From: Pleomorphovibrio marinus
Lineage (GTDB): Bacteria; Bacteroidota; Bacteroidia; Cytophagales; Cyclobacteriaceae
DNA: 64,000 bases
NCBI RefSeq assembly: GCF_003347495.1
Contig: NZ_QCXY01000006.1
Coordinates: 294,715-358,714 of the forward strand
Reading direction: 5' to 3'
Shown: one piece after another, positions 26,675 through 36,086 of the stretch
Layout of the letters: the number at the start of each line of letters is the position of its first letter
Position numbering within the stretch: the first letter of the stretch is position 1
Notes under the pieces: model-generated
The model's input: the letters and a program-made list of their open reading frames with translations, nothing else
Database searches by the model: none
What the model was told of the DNA's origin: nothing
Translations under genes and position numbers: made by a program

Positions 26675-27946
26675 CTATGGCCTAATTTGCCCCTCACCCC
26701 TAATGATCCATTTGTAGGACGTAAGCTCCTCCAAGGCCATAGGGCCGCGGGCATGAAGTTTTTGAGTGCTGATGCCAATTTCCGCCCCTAAACCAAACTG
26801 GGCCCCATCGGTAAATGCCGTAGAGCTGTTGGCATATACCGCAGCTGCATCCACAGCCTTTAGAAAGTGGTCAACAGCCTCCTCATCCTCTGCGATGATG
26901 GCTTCACTGTGTTTGGAGCTGTGGAGGGAAATATGGTCAATGGCCTGCTCTAGGCTTTCAACCGTTTTTATGGAAAGCTTTAAGGACAAAAATTCTATAC
27001 CAAAATGTTCCTCCCTGGCTTTTTCCAACAAAGGGGCAGGATAGCTTTTTTCCAGTTCCCGGTAAGCAGGTTCGTCGGCATAAATCAGCACTGCTTTTTC
27101 GGCTAGTCCTTGGGCAATAGCAGGAAGATCACTAATTCTGCTTTTGTGGATGAGCAAACAGTCCAAGGCGTTACATACACTAACTCTTCTGGTTTTGGCA
27201 TTTACGATAATCTCCTTTCCTTTATCAAGGTTGGCGGAGGCGTCAAAATAAGTATGTACAATGCCCGCTCCTGTCTCAATTACCGGAACCCTGCTGTTTT
27301 CCCTTACAAAATTGATCAGCCCCTGGCTTCCCCTGGGAATAATGATGTCGATGTACCCCACTGCTTGTAACATCTCCTTGGTGGCTTCCCTGTTAGCAGG
27401 CAAAAGGGTGACAATATCAGTACTGAGGTTAAATTTGCGCAGCACCCCATGAATCACGCGCAGAATTGCAGTATTGCTGGCATGAGCATCCGACCCCCCT
27501 TTTAGAACTAGGGCATTGCCTGTTTTCAGGCAAAGGCTGAACACGTCAAAGGTGACATTGGGCCTTGACTCATAAATTATTCCCACCACTCCCAAAGGCA
27601 CCCTGACCTTTTTTAAAGCTAAACCATTCTCCAGGGTTTTTTCCATCATCACCTTGCCTAGCGGGCAGGGAAGTGCGGCAACATTGCGAATATCCTCAGC
27701 AATGGAAGTAATGCGCTCTTCGGTTAGTTTTAACCGGTCGTATTTTGGGTCTTGGGGATCCATCCTTTCCAAGTCTTCCGAGTTGGCTTTTAAGATGGAT
27801 GCTGAATTGGCCACAGCCTCTTTGGCCAATTCCAGCAACACCTCGTTGATCTTTTCTTCTCTAAGAAGGGCCAGGCTTCTGCTAGCTTGGAGGGTTTGCT
27901 GGAAAGTGCCTTGCAAGGTATTTTCAGATGATAGTGTTTCAGACAT
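26675..27946 (-). CDS. proA: Glutamate-5-semialdehyde dehydrogenase (gamma-glutamyl phosphate reductase)
   Basis: 423 residues, normal family length. It reduces gamma-glutamyl phosphate to glutamate semialdehyde with NADPH, the second step of proline synthesis. Visible marks are [27 protein letters not shown], the catalytic cysteine in [13 protein letters not shown], and [29 protein letters not shown] near the end. The start overlaps the end of proB by 8 bp, so the two are translated from one message. Confidence 0.97.
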   Translation of the reverse strand: MSETLSSENTLQGTFQQTLQASRSLALLREEKINEVLLELAKEAVANSASILKANSEDLERMDPQDPKYDRLKLTEERITSIAEDIRNVAALPCPLGKVMMEKTLENGLALKKVRVPLGVVGIIYESRPNVTFDVFSLCLKTGNALVLKGGSDAHASNTAILRVIHGVLRKFNLSTDIVTLLPANREATKEMLQAVGYIDIIIPRGSQGLINFVRENSRVPVIETGAGIVHTYFDASANLDKGKEIIVNAKTRRVSVCNALDCLLIHKSRISDLPAIAQGLAEKAVLIYADEPAYRELEKSYPAPLLEKAREEHFGIEFLSLKLSIKTVESLEQAIDHISLHSSKHSEAIIAEDEEAVDHFLKAVDAAAVYANSSTAFTDGAQFGLGAEIGISTQKLHARGPMALEELTSYKWIIRGEGQIRP

Positions 27947-29024
27947 GATCGTAAATGTAAAGATAATCGTAATGTACTACGGGTTTTTGGTGATTCTGAC
28001 CTATTTTTTCTATGGCGGCCTTTGCCCCGTACTCGGCTTTGCCTAGTCCAATTTTATTCCCCTCCTCATCCAATATGCGGATCACGTCCCCTTTAAGAAA
28101 CTCCCCACTTACCGCTACTACTCCGATGGGTAGTAGGCTGGTAATATGTGGGGATAGTAGGGCAGATTTTGCGCCCTTATTCACGATGATTTCCCCTTTG
28201 GAATAAGTTTCGCTATGGGCAATCCATTTCTTGTGATTGTGCCGGGATTTTCCGGCCTCGAAATAGGTACAGGTCAGGCTTCCTTCATAAAAATCCAGCA
28301 ATACATTGGGTTTTTTTCCATTGGCAATAAACACCTCTATACCCAAATCCGCCGATTTCTTCGCCATACTCATTTTGGTGAGCATACCGCCCCTACCAAA
28401 GGAGGATTTGCTGGAGGAGATATACTGGCTCAAGTCGGGCATTTCTTTTCCGACATTCCTAATTAATGTGGAGCTGGGGTCGCTGGGGTGCCCCATATAT
28501 ATGCCATCCACGTTGGTAAGTAGGAGCAAGGTATGGGCATCTATCATCGCAGCCACTAGCCCTGCCAACTCATCGTTGTCCGTAAACATCAATTCGGTGA
28601 TGGCTACCGCGTCGTTTTCGTTGATTACAGGGATAACCTCATTTTTCAATAGACCATCCAGGCAGTTTTTCATATTGAGGTAATGCCTGCGGTCCCTAAA
28701 GTCCTCCTTGGTTACCATGAGTTGGGCAATTTGGTGCCCTTTTTCCAGAAACATCTCTCTGTAATTTCGGATTAAGGATATCTGGCCTATTGCTGCCCAG
28801 ACCTGCTTTTTGGTTACTGCGTCCCCTTTTTGCGGAATAGGAAGGCTCTTCCTTCCAAAGGCCACAGCACCTGAACTTACCAGCACCACCTGCATCCCAT
28901 GATTTCTGAGAAACACTACCTGTTCTACCAAAGCGGCCATCTGTGCCATATCAGGACTTCCGTCTTCCTGTGTGAGCACATTGGACCCAATTTTCACCAC
29001 TATTGTTTTTGTGTCAGGTTTCAT
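27939..29024 (-). CDS. proB: Glutamate 5-kinase
   Basis: 361 residues from the ATG at 29024 ([18 protein letters not shown]); the open frame extends upstream to 29099 but the kinase fold starts here. It phosphorylates glutamate with ATP, the first step of proline synthesis. Kinase motifs [27 protein letters not shown] and the [15 protein letters not shown] loop are present, followed by a C-terminal PUA domain ([15 protein letters not shown]...). It forms an operon with proA. Confidence 0.96.
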   Translation of the reverse strand: MKPDTKTIVVKIGSNVLTQEDGSPDMAQMAALVEQVVFLRNHGMQVVLVSSGAVAFGRKSLPIPQKGDAVTKKQVWAAIGQISLIRNYREMFLEKGHQIAQLMVTKEDFRDRRHYLNMKNCLDGLLKNEVIPVINENDAVAITELMFTDNDELAGLVAAMIDAHTLLLLTNVDGIYMGHPSDPSSTLIRNVGKEMPDLSQYISSSKSSFGRGGMLTKMSMAKKSADLGIEVFIANGKKPNVLLDFYEGSLTCTYFEAGKSRHNHKKWIAHSETYSKGEIIVNKGAKSALLSPHITSLLPIGVVAVSGEFLKGDVIRILDEEGNKIGLGKAEYGAKAAIEKIGQNHQKPVVHYDYLYIYDHV

Positions 29025-29045
29025 TTTGTTACTTGCAGATGCCTG

Positions 29046-29053
29046 CAAAAATA
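29046..29053 (-). promoter_or_regulatory. Possible -7 box for proBA
   Basis: TATTTTTG on the minus strand matches TAnnTTTG and lies 21 nt before the proB ATG. No convincing -33 element was found at the usual distance, so this is weak. Confidence 0.3.
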
Positions 29054-29182
29054 GGAACCTTTCCTGAATTAGGCTATTCCTCCCAGCAAAACTCCACAAA
29101 AGGATCTCTTGAAATCCCTAGATTTTTTGTATAAAAGCCTTACTTTGGGAAGGTATTTGACCATCCTTTAAACCTAACCTTT

Positions 29183-30541
29183 GTGGGAGATTTAATTATA
29201 CAATTTAGCGATTGGATTTGGGGTACACCACTACTTATATTATTGATGGGTGGTGGTTTTTTTATGCTTCTTTATACGGGGTTTATACCCTTTAGGGGCT
29301 TAAGACATGCCATGAAGGTTGTGGGAGGTAAGTATGACGACCCCAATGCCCAGGGCGACATCACCTCTTTACAAGCCTTATCCTCGGCCATTGCGGCCAC
29401 TGTCGGTCTAGGAAATATCAGTGGGGTGGCCTTGGCCATAGGAATGGGCGGTCCTGGGGCCATTTTTTGGATGTGGGTTTCTGCTTTTGTGGGGATGGCC
29501 ACCAAATTCGTTACCTGTACGTTGGCCATCATGTACAGAGGTAAGGATAGCTCAGGGCATGTGCAAGGCGGCCCCATGTATGTGATAGAGGAAGGAATGG
29601 GCAAAAAATGGAAGTTCCTGTCGGTGATTTTTTGTGTAGCGGGAATTATGGGTCTTTTGGCCATCTTTCAGGCCAACCAGCTTACCGAGGTCCTTAGGGT
29701 GGTCTTGCTGCAACCCATGGGCCTGGATTGGGGACAACCCACCAGGTGGATAATCGGTATAGTAATGATGCTGTTGGTGGCATTGGTAATTCTTGGAGGC
29801 ATTCAGCGGATTGCTGCTGTGGCCTCCAGGTTGGTGCCATTTATGGTTACCATGTATTTTATCTGCGTGTTTATCATCTTATTCAAAAACCTGGCTGAGG
29901 TACCGGAAATGCTTAAATTCATCATTTACGATGCCTTCTCTGGTAACGCCGTCTTGGGAGGGGCAGTGGGGCAGGTGATAATCATAGGGGCGCGAAGAGC
30001 TGCTTTTTCCAATGAGGCAGGTATTGGCACAGCTCCAATGGTACATGGTGCATCCAAGACCAACGAACCGGTTAGAGAAGGTTTGATCGCCATGCTGGGG
30101 CCCTTTATTGACACTATAGTGGTGTGTACACTTACCGCTCTGGTGATCATGGTTACCGGAGTTTGGAAAACAGGTGAGATGGATGGGGTGTTACTGACCC
30201 TGTCTGCCTTTGAGCAGGGCTTGCCAGGTGTGGGGAAATACTGCTTGCTGTTTGCCGTATTGGTTTTTGCCCTATCCACCATGTTTACTTATTCCTACTA
30301 TGGGCATAAGTGCTTCAATTACCTATTCGGTGCAGGCAAAGCTGATTATTATAATTATTTTTACCTGGTCACAATTGTAGCAGGTGCGGTTACTTCCCTC
30401 ACGGTGGTAATGAGCTTTGTGGATGGGATGTATGCCATCATGGCCTTTCCCACCATGATTTCGGCACTTTACCTGGCGCCTAAAGTCAAAGCGGAGACCA
30501 AAGCCTATTTCACAAGAATGAAAAACCTGGATAAAGAATGA
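29183..30541 (+). CDS. Sodium:alanine/glycine symporter, AGCS family
   Basis: 452 residues with a GTG start at 29183. Family motifs are clear: FRGLRHAMKVVGGKYDD, LSSAIAATVGLGNISGVALAIGMGGPGAIFWMW, and RRAAFSNEAGIGTAPMVHGASKT. Multiple helices predict an inner-membrane Na+-coupled amino-acid importer. The glycerate kinase gene overlaps its stop by 4 bp (ATGA), so both are in one operon; a metabolic link is not obvious. Confidence 0.93.
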   Translation: MGDLIIQFSDWIWGTPLLILLMGGGFFMLLYTGFIPFRGLRHAMKVVGGKYDDPNAQGDITSLQALSSAIAATVGLGNISGVALAIGMGGPGAIFWMWVSAFVGMATKFVTCTLAIMYRGKDSSGHVQGGPMYVIEEGMGKKWKFLSVIFCVAGIMGLLAIFQANQLTEVLRVVLLQPMGLDWGQPTRWIIGIVMMLLVALVILGGIQRIAAVASRLVPFMVTMYFICVFIILFKNLAEVPEMLKFIIYDAFSGNAVLGGAVGQVIIIGARRAAFSNEAGIGTAPMVHGASKTNEPVREGLIAMLGPFIDTIVVCTLTALVIMVTGVWKTGEMDGVLLTLSAFEQGLPGVGKYCLLFAVLVFALSTMFTYSYYGHKCFNYLFGAGKADYYNYFYLVTIVAGAVTSLTVVMSFVDGMYAIMAFPTMISALYLAPKVKAETKAYFTRMKNLDKE

Positions 30542-31635
30542 ACTGGTTAATTTCACCCAATGCGTTTAAAGGCACTATTGAAGCGGATGAAGCGGCTGAG
30601 ATCATAAAAAGGGCCATCCTGGAGGTAAATCCCAATGACCAGGTGCAGACTTGTCCCATCGCAGACGGTGGAGATGGTACTTGCTTTTTGTTAAGTGAAA
30701 TCCTGGGCTTGGAGAAAATCCATGAGACAGCAGGGGATCCCCTGGGAAGTCCTAAAGAAGGTTTTTTTTCTTTAGAACCTTCCACCAAAACTGCATTTTT
30801 GGACGTGTCCACAGTATCGGGCATAAAATGGTTAAGGGAGGTGGAAAGGGACCCCTGGGTGTGCAGCACGTATGGTACCGGAGAACTTATTTTAGCGGCC
30901 TTGGAAAGGGGTGTAGAACAGGTGGTCATTGGTTTGGGGGGTAGTGCTACCGTGGATATGGGCCTGGGAATGCTCCAAGCATTGGGAATATCCTTTTTAA
31001 ATGATAAAGGCAGGGAAATCCGGCCCTTTACCCCAGATATGATCTTAAAAATCAAGCATATCCAACTTTCCCCGAAATTACCGACTATAAAGTTTACCTT
31101 TCTATGCGACGTGAATAATTACTTTTTTGGGGAGAACGGTGCCATACCCGTTTTCGGCCCTCAGAAAGGATTGAAAGAGGAGGATAAGGAGAAATTTGAA
31201 AAGGCTTCTGCCGCCCTTTTTCAACTTTTACAAAAGAAGAGCCGGAAGCCATTAAGAGATCAGGCAGGATTTGGGGCTGCTGGAGGAATTGCCTTGGGGA
31301 TAAGCGCTTTTTTTGAATCGGAACTTCTGCCGGGTGCCCCCTATTTCTTTCAAAAAGTAGGTATCCCGGAAAAGTTGAAATGGGCAGATGTGGTGCTGAC
31401 AGGGGAGGGAAAATACGATATGCAATCTGCCCAAGGAAAAGGGAGTTATGAACTTATGAGGATGGCTAAGCAAGAAAAGACCCCCATTTGGCTGATCAGT
31501 GCCGGGGAAGAGGGAAAAAACGCAGGCTTTGACCGCTATATTCAGCTTCCTGATCTGGATTTTGCGATGGCCGGGTTTGAGTTAAGGGCAAAAGAAAACC
31601 TTTTTAACGTGGTAAAAGAGGCTGCCAGCAGCTGA
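30538..31635 (+). CDS. Glycerate kinase (GlxK/GarK family)
   Basis: 365 residues, usual length. It phosphorylates D-glycerate with ATP. Motifs: SPNAFKGTIEADEAAEII at the N-terminus, PIADGGDGT, VIGLGGSATVDMGLGML, DVNNYFFGENGAIPVFGPQKG and GAAGGIALGISAFF. Translationally coupled to the AGCS symporter gene. No terminator is apparent in the 194 bp that follow, which hold no gene I can support. Confidence 0.94.
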   Translation: MNWLISPNAFKGTIEADEAAEIIKRAILEVNPNDQVQTCPIADGGDGTCFLLSEILGLEKIHETAGDPLGSPKEGFFSLEPSTKTAFLDVSTVSGIKWLREVERDPWVCSTYGTGELILAALERGVEQVVIGLGGSATVDMGLGMLQALGISFLNDKGREIRPFTPDMILKIKHIQLSPKLPTIKFTFLCDVNNYFFGENGAIPVFGPQKGLKEEDKEKFEKASAALFQLLQKKSRKPLRDQAGFGAAGGIALGISAFFESELLPGAPYFFQKVGIPEKLKWADVVLTGEGKYDMQSAQGKGSYELMRMAKQEKTPIWLISAGEEGKNAGFDRYIQLPDLDFAMAGFELRAKENLFNVVKEAASS

Positions 31636-31829
31636 AGACCAAAGGAGGGATCTTGCTATTTTTACTAAATCCAGTACCTACTTCTCCAAGCTTTATCGTG
31701 CCGATAATTACCTGGATTCGAGGAATTCGATACCCGGAAGTACCTTGTCTTGGTTGGATTTAGGGAGCTGTTAAAAAGGTGCTTATGGGCCGGCCTGCGG
31801 CCACCCACGCCTTAGGTTTTATGCCTATT

Positions 31830-32153
31830 TTAATCCACAAAGGTTTCTTTTAATACTCCTTTGCATTTTTCAATTTCTAGTTTCGTCAGATTCTCAAAAA
31901 CTCGGATAATTCGGGCTTTGTCAACTGTCCGAATTTGGTCAATTGCAATCATACCTTTCTTCCCATTGTGTTTTACCGGAACCCTTGTCGGATATTTGTT
32001 TAAGTTCGTGGTCATTGGGGCAAGAACTACGGTGTTCAAGTACTTATTCATTTCATCAGGTGAAATTATTACACAAGGTCTTGTCTTCTTTATTTCACTC
32101 CCAACTGTCGGGTCGAGATTAACAAGTACGATTGAATACTGCTTTACTTCCAT
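31830..32153 (-). CDS. mazF: MazF/PemK-type endoribonuclease toxin
   Basis: 107 residues. The PemK/MazF fold is marked by YSIVLVNLDPTVGSEIKKTRPCVIISPDEMN, VVLAPMTTN and KGMIAIDQIRTVDKARI. Family members cut mRNA at short sequences and are silenced by a MazE partner. Its start overlaps the 3' end of the antitoxin gene by 10 bp, the normal order for this module. Confidence 0.93.
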   Translation of the reverse strand: MEVKQYSIVLVNLDPTVGSEIKKTRPCVIISPDEMNKYLNTVVLAPMTTNLNKYPTRVPVKHNGKKGMIAIDQIRTVDKARIIRVFENLTKLEIEKCKGVLKETFVD

Positions 32154-32389
32154 TCTTCGTGGTTTTCATCCCCAAACACATCGCTCATCAGTAATTTGTC
32201 GTCACCATTTTCGTTCATTTTTTTAAATTCCTTTTCCCAATTTTCTCGCGGTGATGCAATTGGTTTAAGAATAATGTGCCCTTTTTCGAGAATCAATTCC
32301 ACTTTGTCTTTAATGCCGTATTTTTCCAAGATGGTCTTGCTCAATCGCAGGCCCTTTGAATTTCCGATTTTTATTATTGATGTTTCCAT
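32144..32389 (-). CDS. mazE: MazE-type antitoxin (SpoVT/AbrB domain)
   Basis: 81 residues. The N-terminal AbrB-like swapped hairpin reads TSIIKIGNSKGLRLSKTILEKYGI; the acidic C-terminus (NENGDDKLLMSDVFGDENHEEW) is the usual toxin-binding tail. It should bind MazF and repress its own promoter. Confidence 0.92.
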   Translation of the reverse strand: METSIIKIGNSKGLRLSKTILEKYGIKDKVELILEKGHIILKPIASPRENWEKEFKKMNENGDDKLLMSDVFGDENHEEWK

Positions 32390-32450
32390 AATTTTTTAAA
32401 CGTTATTACAAAGTAACTACATTTGATTGAACAATCAAAATCTGTTCTGA

Positions 32451-32484
32451 AAAAAAAATGCCGCCAGGTGACTACTTGGCGGCA
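32451..32484 (-). terminator. Rho-independent terminator of the aldolase gene
   Basis: TGCCGCCAAGTA/TACTTGGCGGCA-type stem at 32459-32484 followed on the minus strand by eight T residues (32458-32451). It lies 28 nt after the aldolase stop. Confidence 0.85.
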
Positions 32485-32511
32485 TATCATTGTAAGCTTT
32501 ATTCCTTTATA

Positions 32512-33576
32512 TCAAAGGTTCCTATTGATGCAGTTAAGCATATCGAAGGCCACTTCCAGCCTTTTGCTGAAGTTTTCTTCTCCTTTTCTTAGCCAAACCC
32601 TTGGGTCATAGAATTTTTTGTTGGGGTTATCTGCCCCATCCGGGTTTCCAAGTTGGGTTTGCAGGTAGCCTTCTTTCTCTTTATAGTACTTCTGGATGCC
32701 CTCCCAGAACGCCCATTGAAGGTCAGTGTCTATGTTCATTTTGATGCTGCCATAGCTGTTGGCTTCCCTGATTTCCTCTACGGTGGATCCGGATCCGCCA
32801 TGAAACACAAAGTTCACAGGTTTGCCGGAGGTACCATATTTCTCATTAATGTAATCTTGGGACTTTTTGAGAATAATGGGCCTAAGGGAAACATTACCAG
32901 GTTTATACACGCCATGCACATTACCAAAGGCAGCGGCCACGGTAAACATATCACTTACCTGATTGAGCTCCTCGTACGCATAGGCCACTTCCTCGGGTTG
33001 GGTATAGAGTTTGGAGCTATCTATGTCGGTATTGTCCACACCGTCTTCTTCTCCTCCCGTTACTCCCAATTCAATCTCTATGGCCATTTCCAGTTTGTTG
33101 AACTCTTGGAAGTATTTTTTAGAAATCTCAATATTTTCCTCAAGGGGTTCTTCGGAAAGGTCCAGCATGTGGCTACTGAACAACGGCTTTTTGAAAGCAT
33201 TGTAATACGCCTTTCCCTCTTCCAGCATGCCATCTATCCAAGGAAGAAGTTTTTTGGCAGCATGGTCCGTGTGTAGAATCACGGGGACGCCATAAGCCTC
33301 GGCCATTTTATGTACGTGCATGGCACCAGAGACGCCACCGGCAACGGCTGCTAGTTGGTTATCATTGGGAAGTCCCTTTCCGGCAAAAAATTGAGCACCC
33401 CCATTTGAGAACTGTACCATTACAGGTGAGTTGATCTTCTTAGCTGTTTCAAGCACTGCGTTCACGGTGTTGCTGCTGATGCAGTTTACCGCTGGCATGG
33501 CAAATTCACTTTCTTTGGCATAGGCCAAAAGGTCTTTCAGTTCCTCACCGTATTTGACTCCTGGTTTAAATTTCAT
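32512..33576 (-). CDS. fbaA: Class II fructose-bisphosphate aldolase
   Basis: 354 residues from ATG 33576 (MKFKPGVKYGEE); the frame extends 24 codons further up but without family similarity. It is the long (type A) zinc-dependent form: NCISSNTVNAVLETA, ILHTDHAAKKLLPW with the metal-binding His, GVTGGEEDGVDN, and VFHGGSGSTVEEIREA for phosphate binding. It interconverts fructose-1,6-bisphosphate with glyceraldehyde-3-phosphate and dihydroxyacetone phosphate in glycolysis. TATCTTTG on the minus strand at 33653-33646 fits the -7 box about 70 nt upstream. Confidence 0.97.
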   Translation of the reverse strand: MKFKPGVKYGEELKDLLAYAKESEFAMPAVNCISSNTVNAVLETAKKINSPVMVQFSNGGAQFFAGKGLPNDNQLAAVAGGVSGAMHVHKMAEAYGVPVILHTDHAAKKLLPWIDGMLEEGKAYYNAFKKPLFSSHMLDLSEEPLEENIEISKKYFQEFNKLEMAIEIELGVTGGEEDGVDNTDIDSSKLYTQPEEVAYAYEELNQVSDMFTVAAAFGNVHGVYKPGNVSLRPIILKKSQDYINEKYGTSGKPVNFVFHGGSGSTVEEIREANSYGSIKMNIDTDLQWAFWEGIQKYYKEKEGYLQTQLGNPDGADNPNKKFYDPRVWLRKGEENFSKRLEVAFDMLNCINRNL

Positions 33577-33729
33577 AGGTGTTTGTTTAATGAAATATGT
33601 ATTGGATTTTTGGCTTGATTTATGAAATAGCCAAATAATTATACACAAAGATATAAATCCCGTGGGTAAAATCCTTTTCTATCCCTTTTAAATTAGGGAA
33701 ATACCTTAAAGTGTTGTGTATATTTGGAT

Positions 33730-34602
33730 ATGGAAAAGATCAGAATCATAGGGGTTCCGGAACATTATAACTATCCCTGGAGGAAATGGGTAGAGGCTCA
33801 GTCCTTTGTAGAGGATGAAATTATCCTGGATTGGAGGGATGAGCCCAAAGGGTCCGGTGCCATGAACCGGGCCATAAGAGAGGGTGAGGCGGATTTGGCC
33901 ATCATCCTTACGGAAAGCTTTATTAAGGACAAAGTTGAAGGTAGCTCCGGTAAAATCATCGGTTTTCACGTACGATCGCCATTAATTTGGGGGATCCACG
34001 TGCCTGCCAACTCCTCCATAGAAGAGATCCACCAACTCAAGAACATCCCCTTTCTGGTGAGCCGGATGGGTTCAGGGTCGCATTTGATGGCATTTCTATT
34101 AGCGAAAAGGGAGGCCTGGCCGGGTGATTCCTTGGAATTTGAGGTAATAGGCGATCTGAAAGGGGCAATCCAGGCATTTAAAAAAGCCACCCCGAAGGCC
34201 TTTTTATGGGAAAAATACACCACCCAGCCGCTGGTGGATAAGGGTTTGTTCCGAAGAGTAGGGGAAATCCCCACTCCCTGGCCTTGCTTTGTCATGGTGG
34301 CGAGTGAACGTGCCCTTCACGAACACCCAGAGGTGCTCAGGAGGATAAGGGATGGGCTATATGCCTTCAACACTGCCCTTGGCAAAGAGGCTGCTTCCAC
34401 CAAGGAGGCGATTCAGGAATTTTATGGCCTTAATGCTTCCGATGTAGCCGAATGGTTTTCGCAGACTACCTGGGCTGCTTCCTCTGTAGTAAACAAGAAA
34501 GACCTGGAAAAAACCATGGATGTATTGTCCGAGCTGAAATTGATAAAACAAAAAATTGCCCCTGAGGAGCTGGTGGATAGTAGGTTTGTGAAATGGGAGT
34601 AG
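33730..34602 (+). CDS. Solute-binding-like protein without signal peptide (NMT1/SsuA type)
   Basis: 290 residues from ATG 33730. The fold signs of type II periplasmic binding proteins are present: IRIIGVPEHYNYPW, GEADLAIILTESFI, FLVSRMGSGSHLMAFLLAKREAW, GAIQAFKKATPKAFLWEKYTTQPLVDKG, FVMVASERALHEHPEVLRRI. There is no export signal and no ABC transporter gene nearby, so a cytoplasmic role is likely. TATATTTG at 33719-33726 looks like a -7 box but would start transcription at or after this ATG, so the true start might be later. Confidence 0.75.
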   Translation: MEKIRIIGVPEHYNYPWRKWVEAQSFVEDEIILDWRDEPKGSGAMNRAIREGEADLAIILTESFIKDKVEGSSGKIIGFHVRSPLIWGIHVPANSSIEEIHQLKNIPFLVSRMGSGSHLMAFLLAKREAWPGDSLEFEVIGDLKGAIQAFKKATPKAFLWEKYTTQPLVDKGLFRRVGEIPTPWPCFVMVASERALHEHPEVLRRIRDGLYAFNTALGKEAASTKEAIQEFYGLNASDVAEWFSQTTWAASSVVNKKDLEKTMDVLSELKLIKQKIAPEELVDSRFVKWE

Positions 34603-34665
34603 ATTGAGATGTGCAATTTAATAAATTCCGATTAATTCTTTGATGCTAAATACTTTATCAATGCT

Positions 34666-34833
34666 TTAAAAAGACAAATAACTTCCGTCAATAACCTCAA
34701 AATCATTTCTTTCGGGTTTCGTAAGTTCCTTGACTTCGGGAAATTTTTCCAAGGGGACAACAAAGGACCTTCCATTGTCCAAATCGATTTCCATTAGCAA
34801 ATCTCCCTTAAATCGGACGTGAATTATCAGCGG
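34666..34833 (-). pseudogene. DUF2442-like small protein, apparently without start codon
   Basis: The minus frame reads PLIIHVRFKGDLLMEIDLDNG, then RSFVVPLEKFPEVKELTKPERNDFEVIDG and stops at 34666. This matches the DUF2442 pattern (short strand pair, fPxL, eR). The domain begins before the only ATG (34794), with no ATG upstream before the stop, so the gene is probably decayed or uses a rare start such as TTG at 34800. Function of the family is unknown; it is often next to toxin-like genes. Confidence 0.5.
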
Positions 34834-34940
34834 TGATTTAACTATCGTACGGGGAAAATGATGCGTTGGTCGACTTATGTTGCCAAGCCTTTTTGAGCTT
34901 AAAGAATGGATTTGACCTTAAGTAGTGGACAATGCATCGT

Positions 34941-35020
34941 TAAAAAAAACCCTCCAAGTTTTGAAAACCTAGAGGGTTAATTCTTCCAAATTATTAGTGA
35001 AAATTAGTGCCTCCATGGCA
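34941..35020. repeat. Repeat A: hairpin plus conserved 40-bp tail
   Basis: A8 followed by AACCCTCCAAGTTTT / AAAACCTAGAGGGTT (34948-34978) and then AATTCTTCCAAATTATTAGT... GTGCCTCCATGGCA. The same unit occurs at 36868-36946 with few changes. The A run makes it a minus-strand terminator, but no minus-strand gene now ends here. Confidence 0.7.
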
Positions 35021-35140
35021 AATGAAATTCGATGTCTGTAAATTTGTAACAGGACTAACAATGAATAAAATTTAATCTGTAAACTTTTTTCGGGACGAGT
35101 CAGTCAATTTAAATCACCCTACGTTCAACCACCCCCCAAA

Positions 35141-35163
35141 CCCCCTCCTAAAACAGGAGGGGG
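35141..35163. repeat. G/C-rich inverted repeat
   Basis: CCCCCTCCT (35141-35149) and AGGAGGGGG (35155-35163) form a strong 9-bp stem with loop AAAAC. No gene end is close. It may be a solitary repeat element. Confidence 0.5.
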
Positions 35164-35305
35164 AGTTAGAACAGTAGAAAAATGGGGTTTTAATTTTACC
35201 AATGGAGTTAGAAAAGACGATAAAGAAATTGATAGGGTAGCTCCCAAAATGACAATTTGTATAAATTAGGAGTATACCTCGTTTTTATTAAATTGGGATT
35301 AGATG

Positions 35306-35334
35306 CTATGCCCACGTATTCTATGCCCACCAGG
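35306..35334. repeat. 29-bp exact copy of dipeptidase-gene sequence
   Basis: CTATGCCCACGTATTCTATG and the nine bases after it are identical to 37143-37171 inside the M19 dipeptidase gene, in the same orientation. Flanks show no further similarity. It suggests a lost partial duplication. Confidence 0.7.
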
Positions 35335-35611
35335 GCCATTTCACCTTCAGTACTCAAAATGGACTTAGTTGAAACTATGGCTTCTTCACTGGAGCTAAGT
35401 TTGATTAAGGGCAGGGTAGGGGTAAAGGATTTGGTTTTTGAGGCTGGGTTTTCGAGAGGAAAAAATCTTTGGGTTTAAATTGAGTAAAGCTATAGTATTT
35501 AAATAATTTTTTTAATATAGAGTATAATAATTTTATTTTATTATGCCATTATTTTTTTTGTTCATAATTCATTATTATAATTGTGTTTTAGTAATAAAAA
35601 AAATAATTAAA

Positions 35612-36086
35612 ATGAAACATTACCAAACATTACCAAACATTACCAAACATTTTCATTAATTGCAATAATGATTTTTGGATGCGAAATAAATGATATTTCA
35701 GACGAAAATCTGGAAAAAATTAATTACGCAGAATCTCAACCTCCACAACTCGATGATAACGGAAGGATTAAATTTGCAAATTTGGAGAGCTTTAATGAAT
35801 TTTTTGAGGAAAATATTTATGAAGATCCTGAAGAATTAAGCTTTTTTGGTAGCTGGCTGCGGTAATTGGTGGAACTGTTAATCAACAAACCCTAGTAGAC
35901 TGTGACCCTGATAACGATTTTACCGATGATTTACGGGATATTCTGGCAGATGAAAATTTTTATTGCAAACCAAAATGGAAAGCAGCCAAGCGTGTAAAAA
36001 TAAAGAAAAGTGAATCTTGTCATTTTGTAAAAAGAGGAGGACATGAAGGTGAAATTAGAATATATATTAATAAAGAGGGTGTATAA
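35612..36086 (+). pseudogene. Lipoprotein gene put out of frame by a 10-bp tandem repeat
   Basis: With one copy of the unit TACCAAACAT the reading from ATG 35612 would be MKHYQTFSLIAIMIFGC, a clean lipoprotein signal, followed by EINDISDENLEKINYAE... to 35865. Three copies are present, adding 20 bp and forcing an early stop. A second frame change is needed near 35855 to reach a continuation (LAAVIGGTVNQQTLVDCDPDND... GEIRIYINKEGV) ending at 36086. So the gene is broken at least once beyond the repeat. No family is recognised. Confidence 0.6.
35621..35650 (+). repeat. Three perfect tandem copies of a 10-bp unit
   Basis: TACCAAACAT at 35621, 35631 and 35641, just after a start codon. A unit of ten shifts the frame with each gain or loss; copy numbers 1, 4, 7 keep the lipoprotein frame. 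Confidence 0.9.

Larger units (their letters stand above)
34834..35611. other. Non-coding, decayed stretch
   Basis: About 780 bp with no gene I can support. It contains repeat A (34941-35020), a C/G hairpin (35141-35163) and a 29-bp exact copy of dipeptidase-gene sequence (35306-35334). A 73-codon open frame at 35257-35478 runs over this copy and is not believable as a protein. Confidence 0.5.

Noticed and set aside
31770..31800. GC-rich GGCCGGCCTGCGGCC stretch after the glycerate kinase gene as terminator
   Set aside because: The stem is imperfect and no T tract follows.
35257..35478. 73-codon frame with repeated MPTY/MPTR residues
   Set aside because: The repeated part is the antisense of a copied piece of the dipeptidase gene; no start signal and no family.
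35621..35650. CRISPR-like array
   Set aside because: The unit is 10 bp with no spacers; it is a simple tandem repeat.
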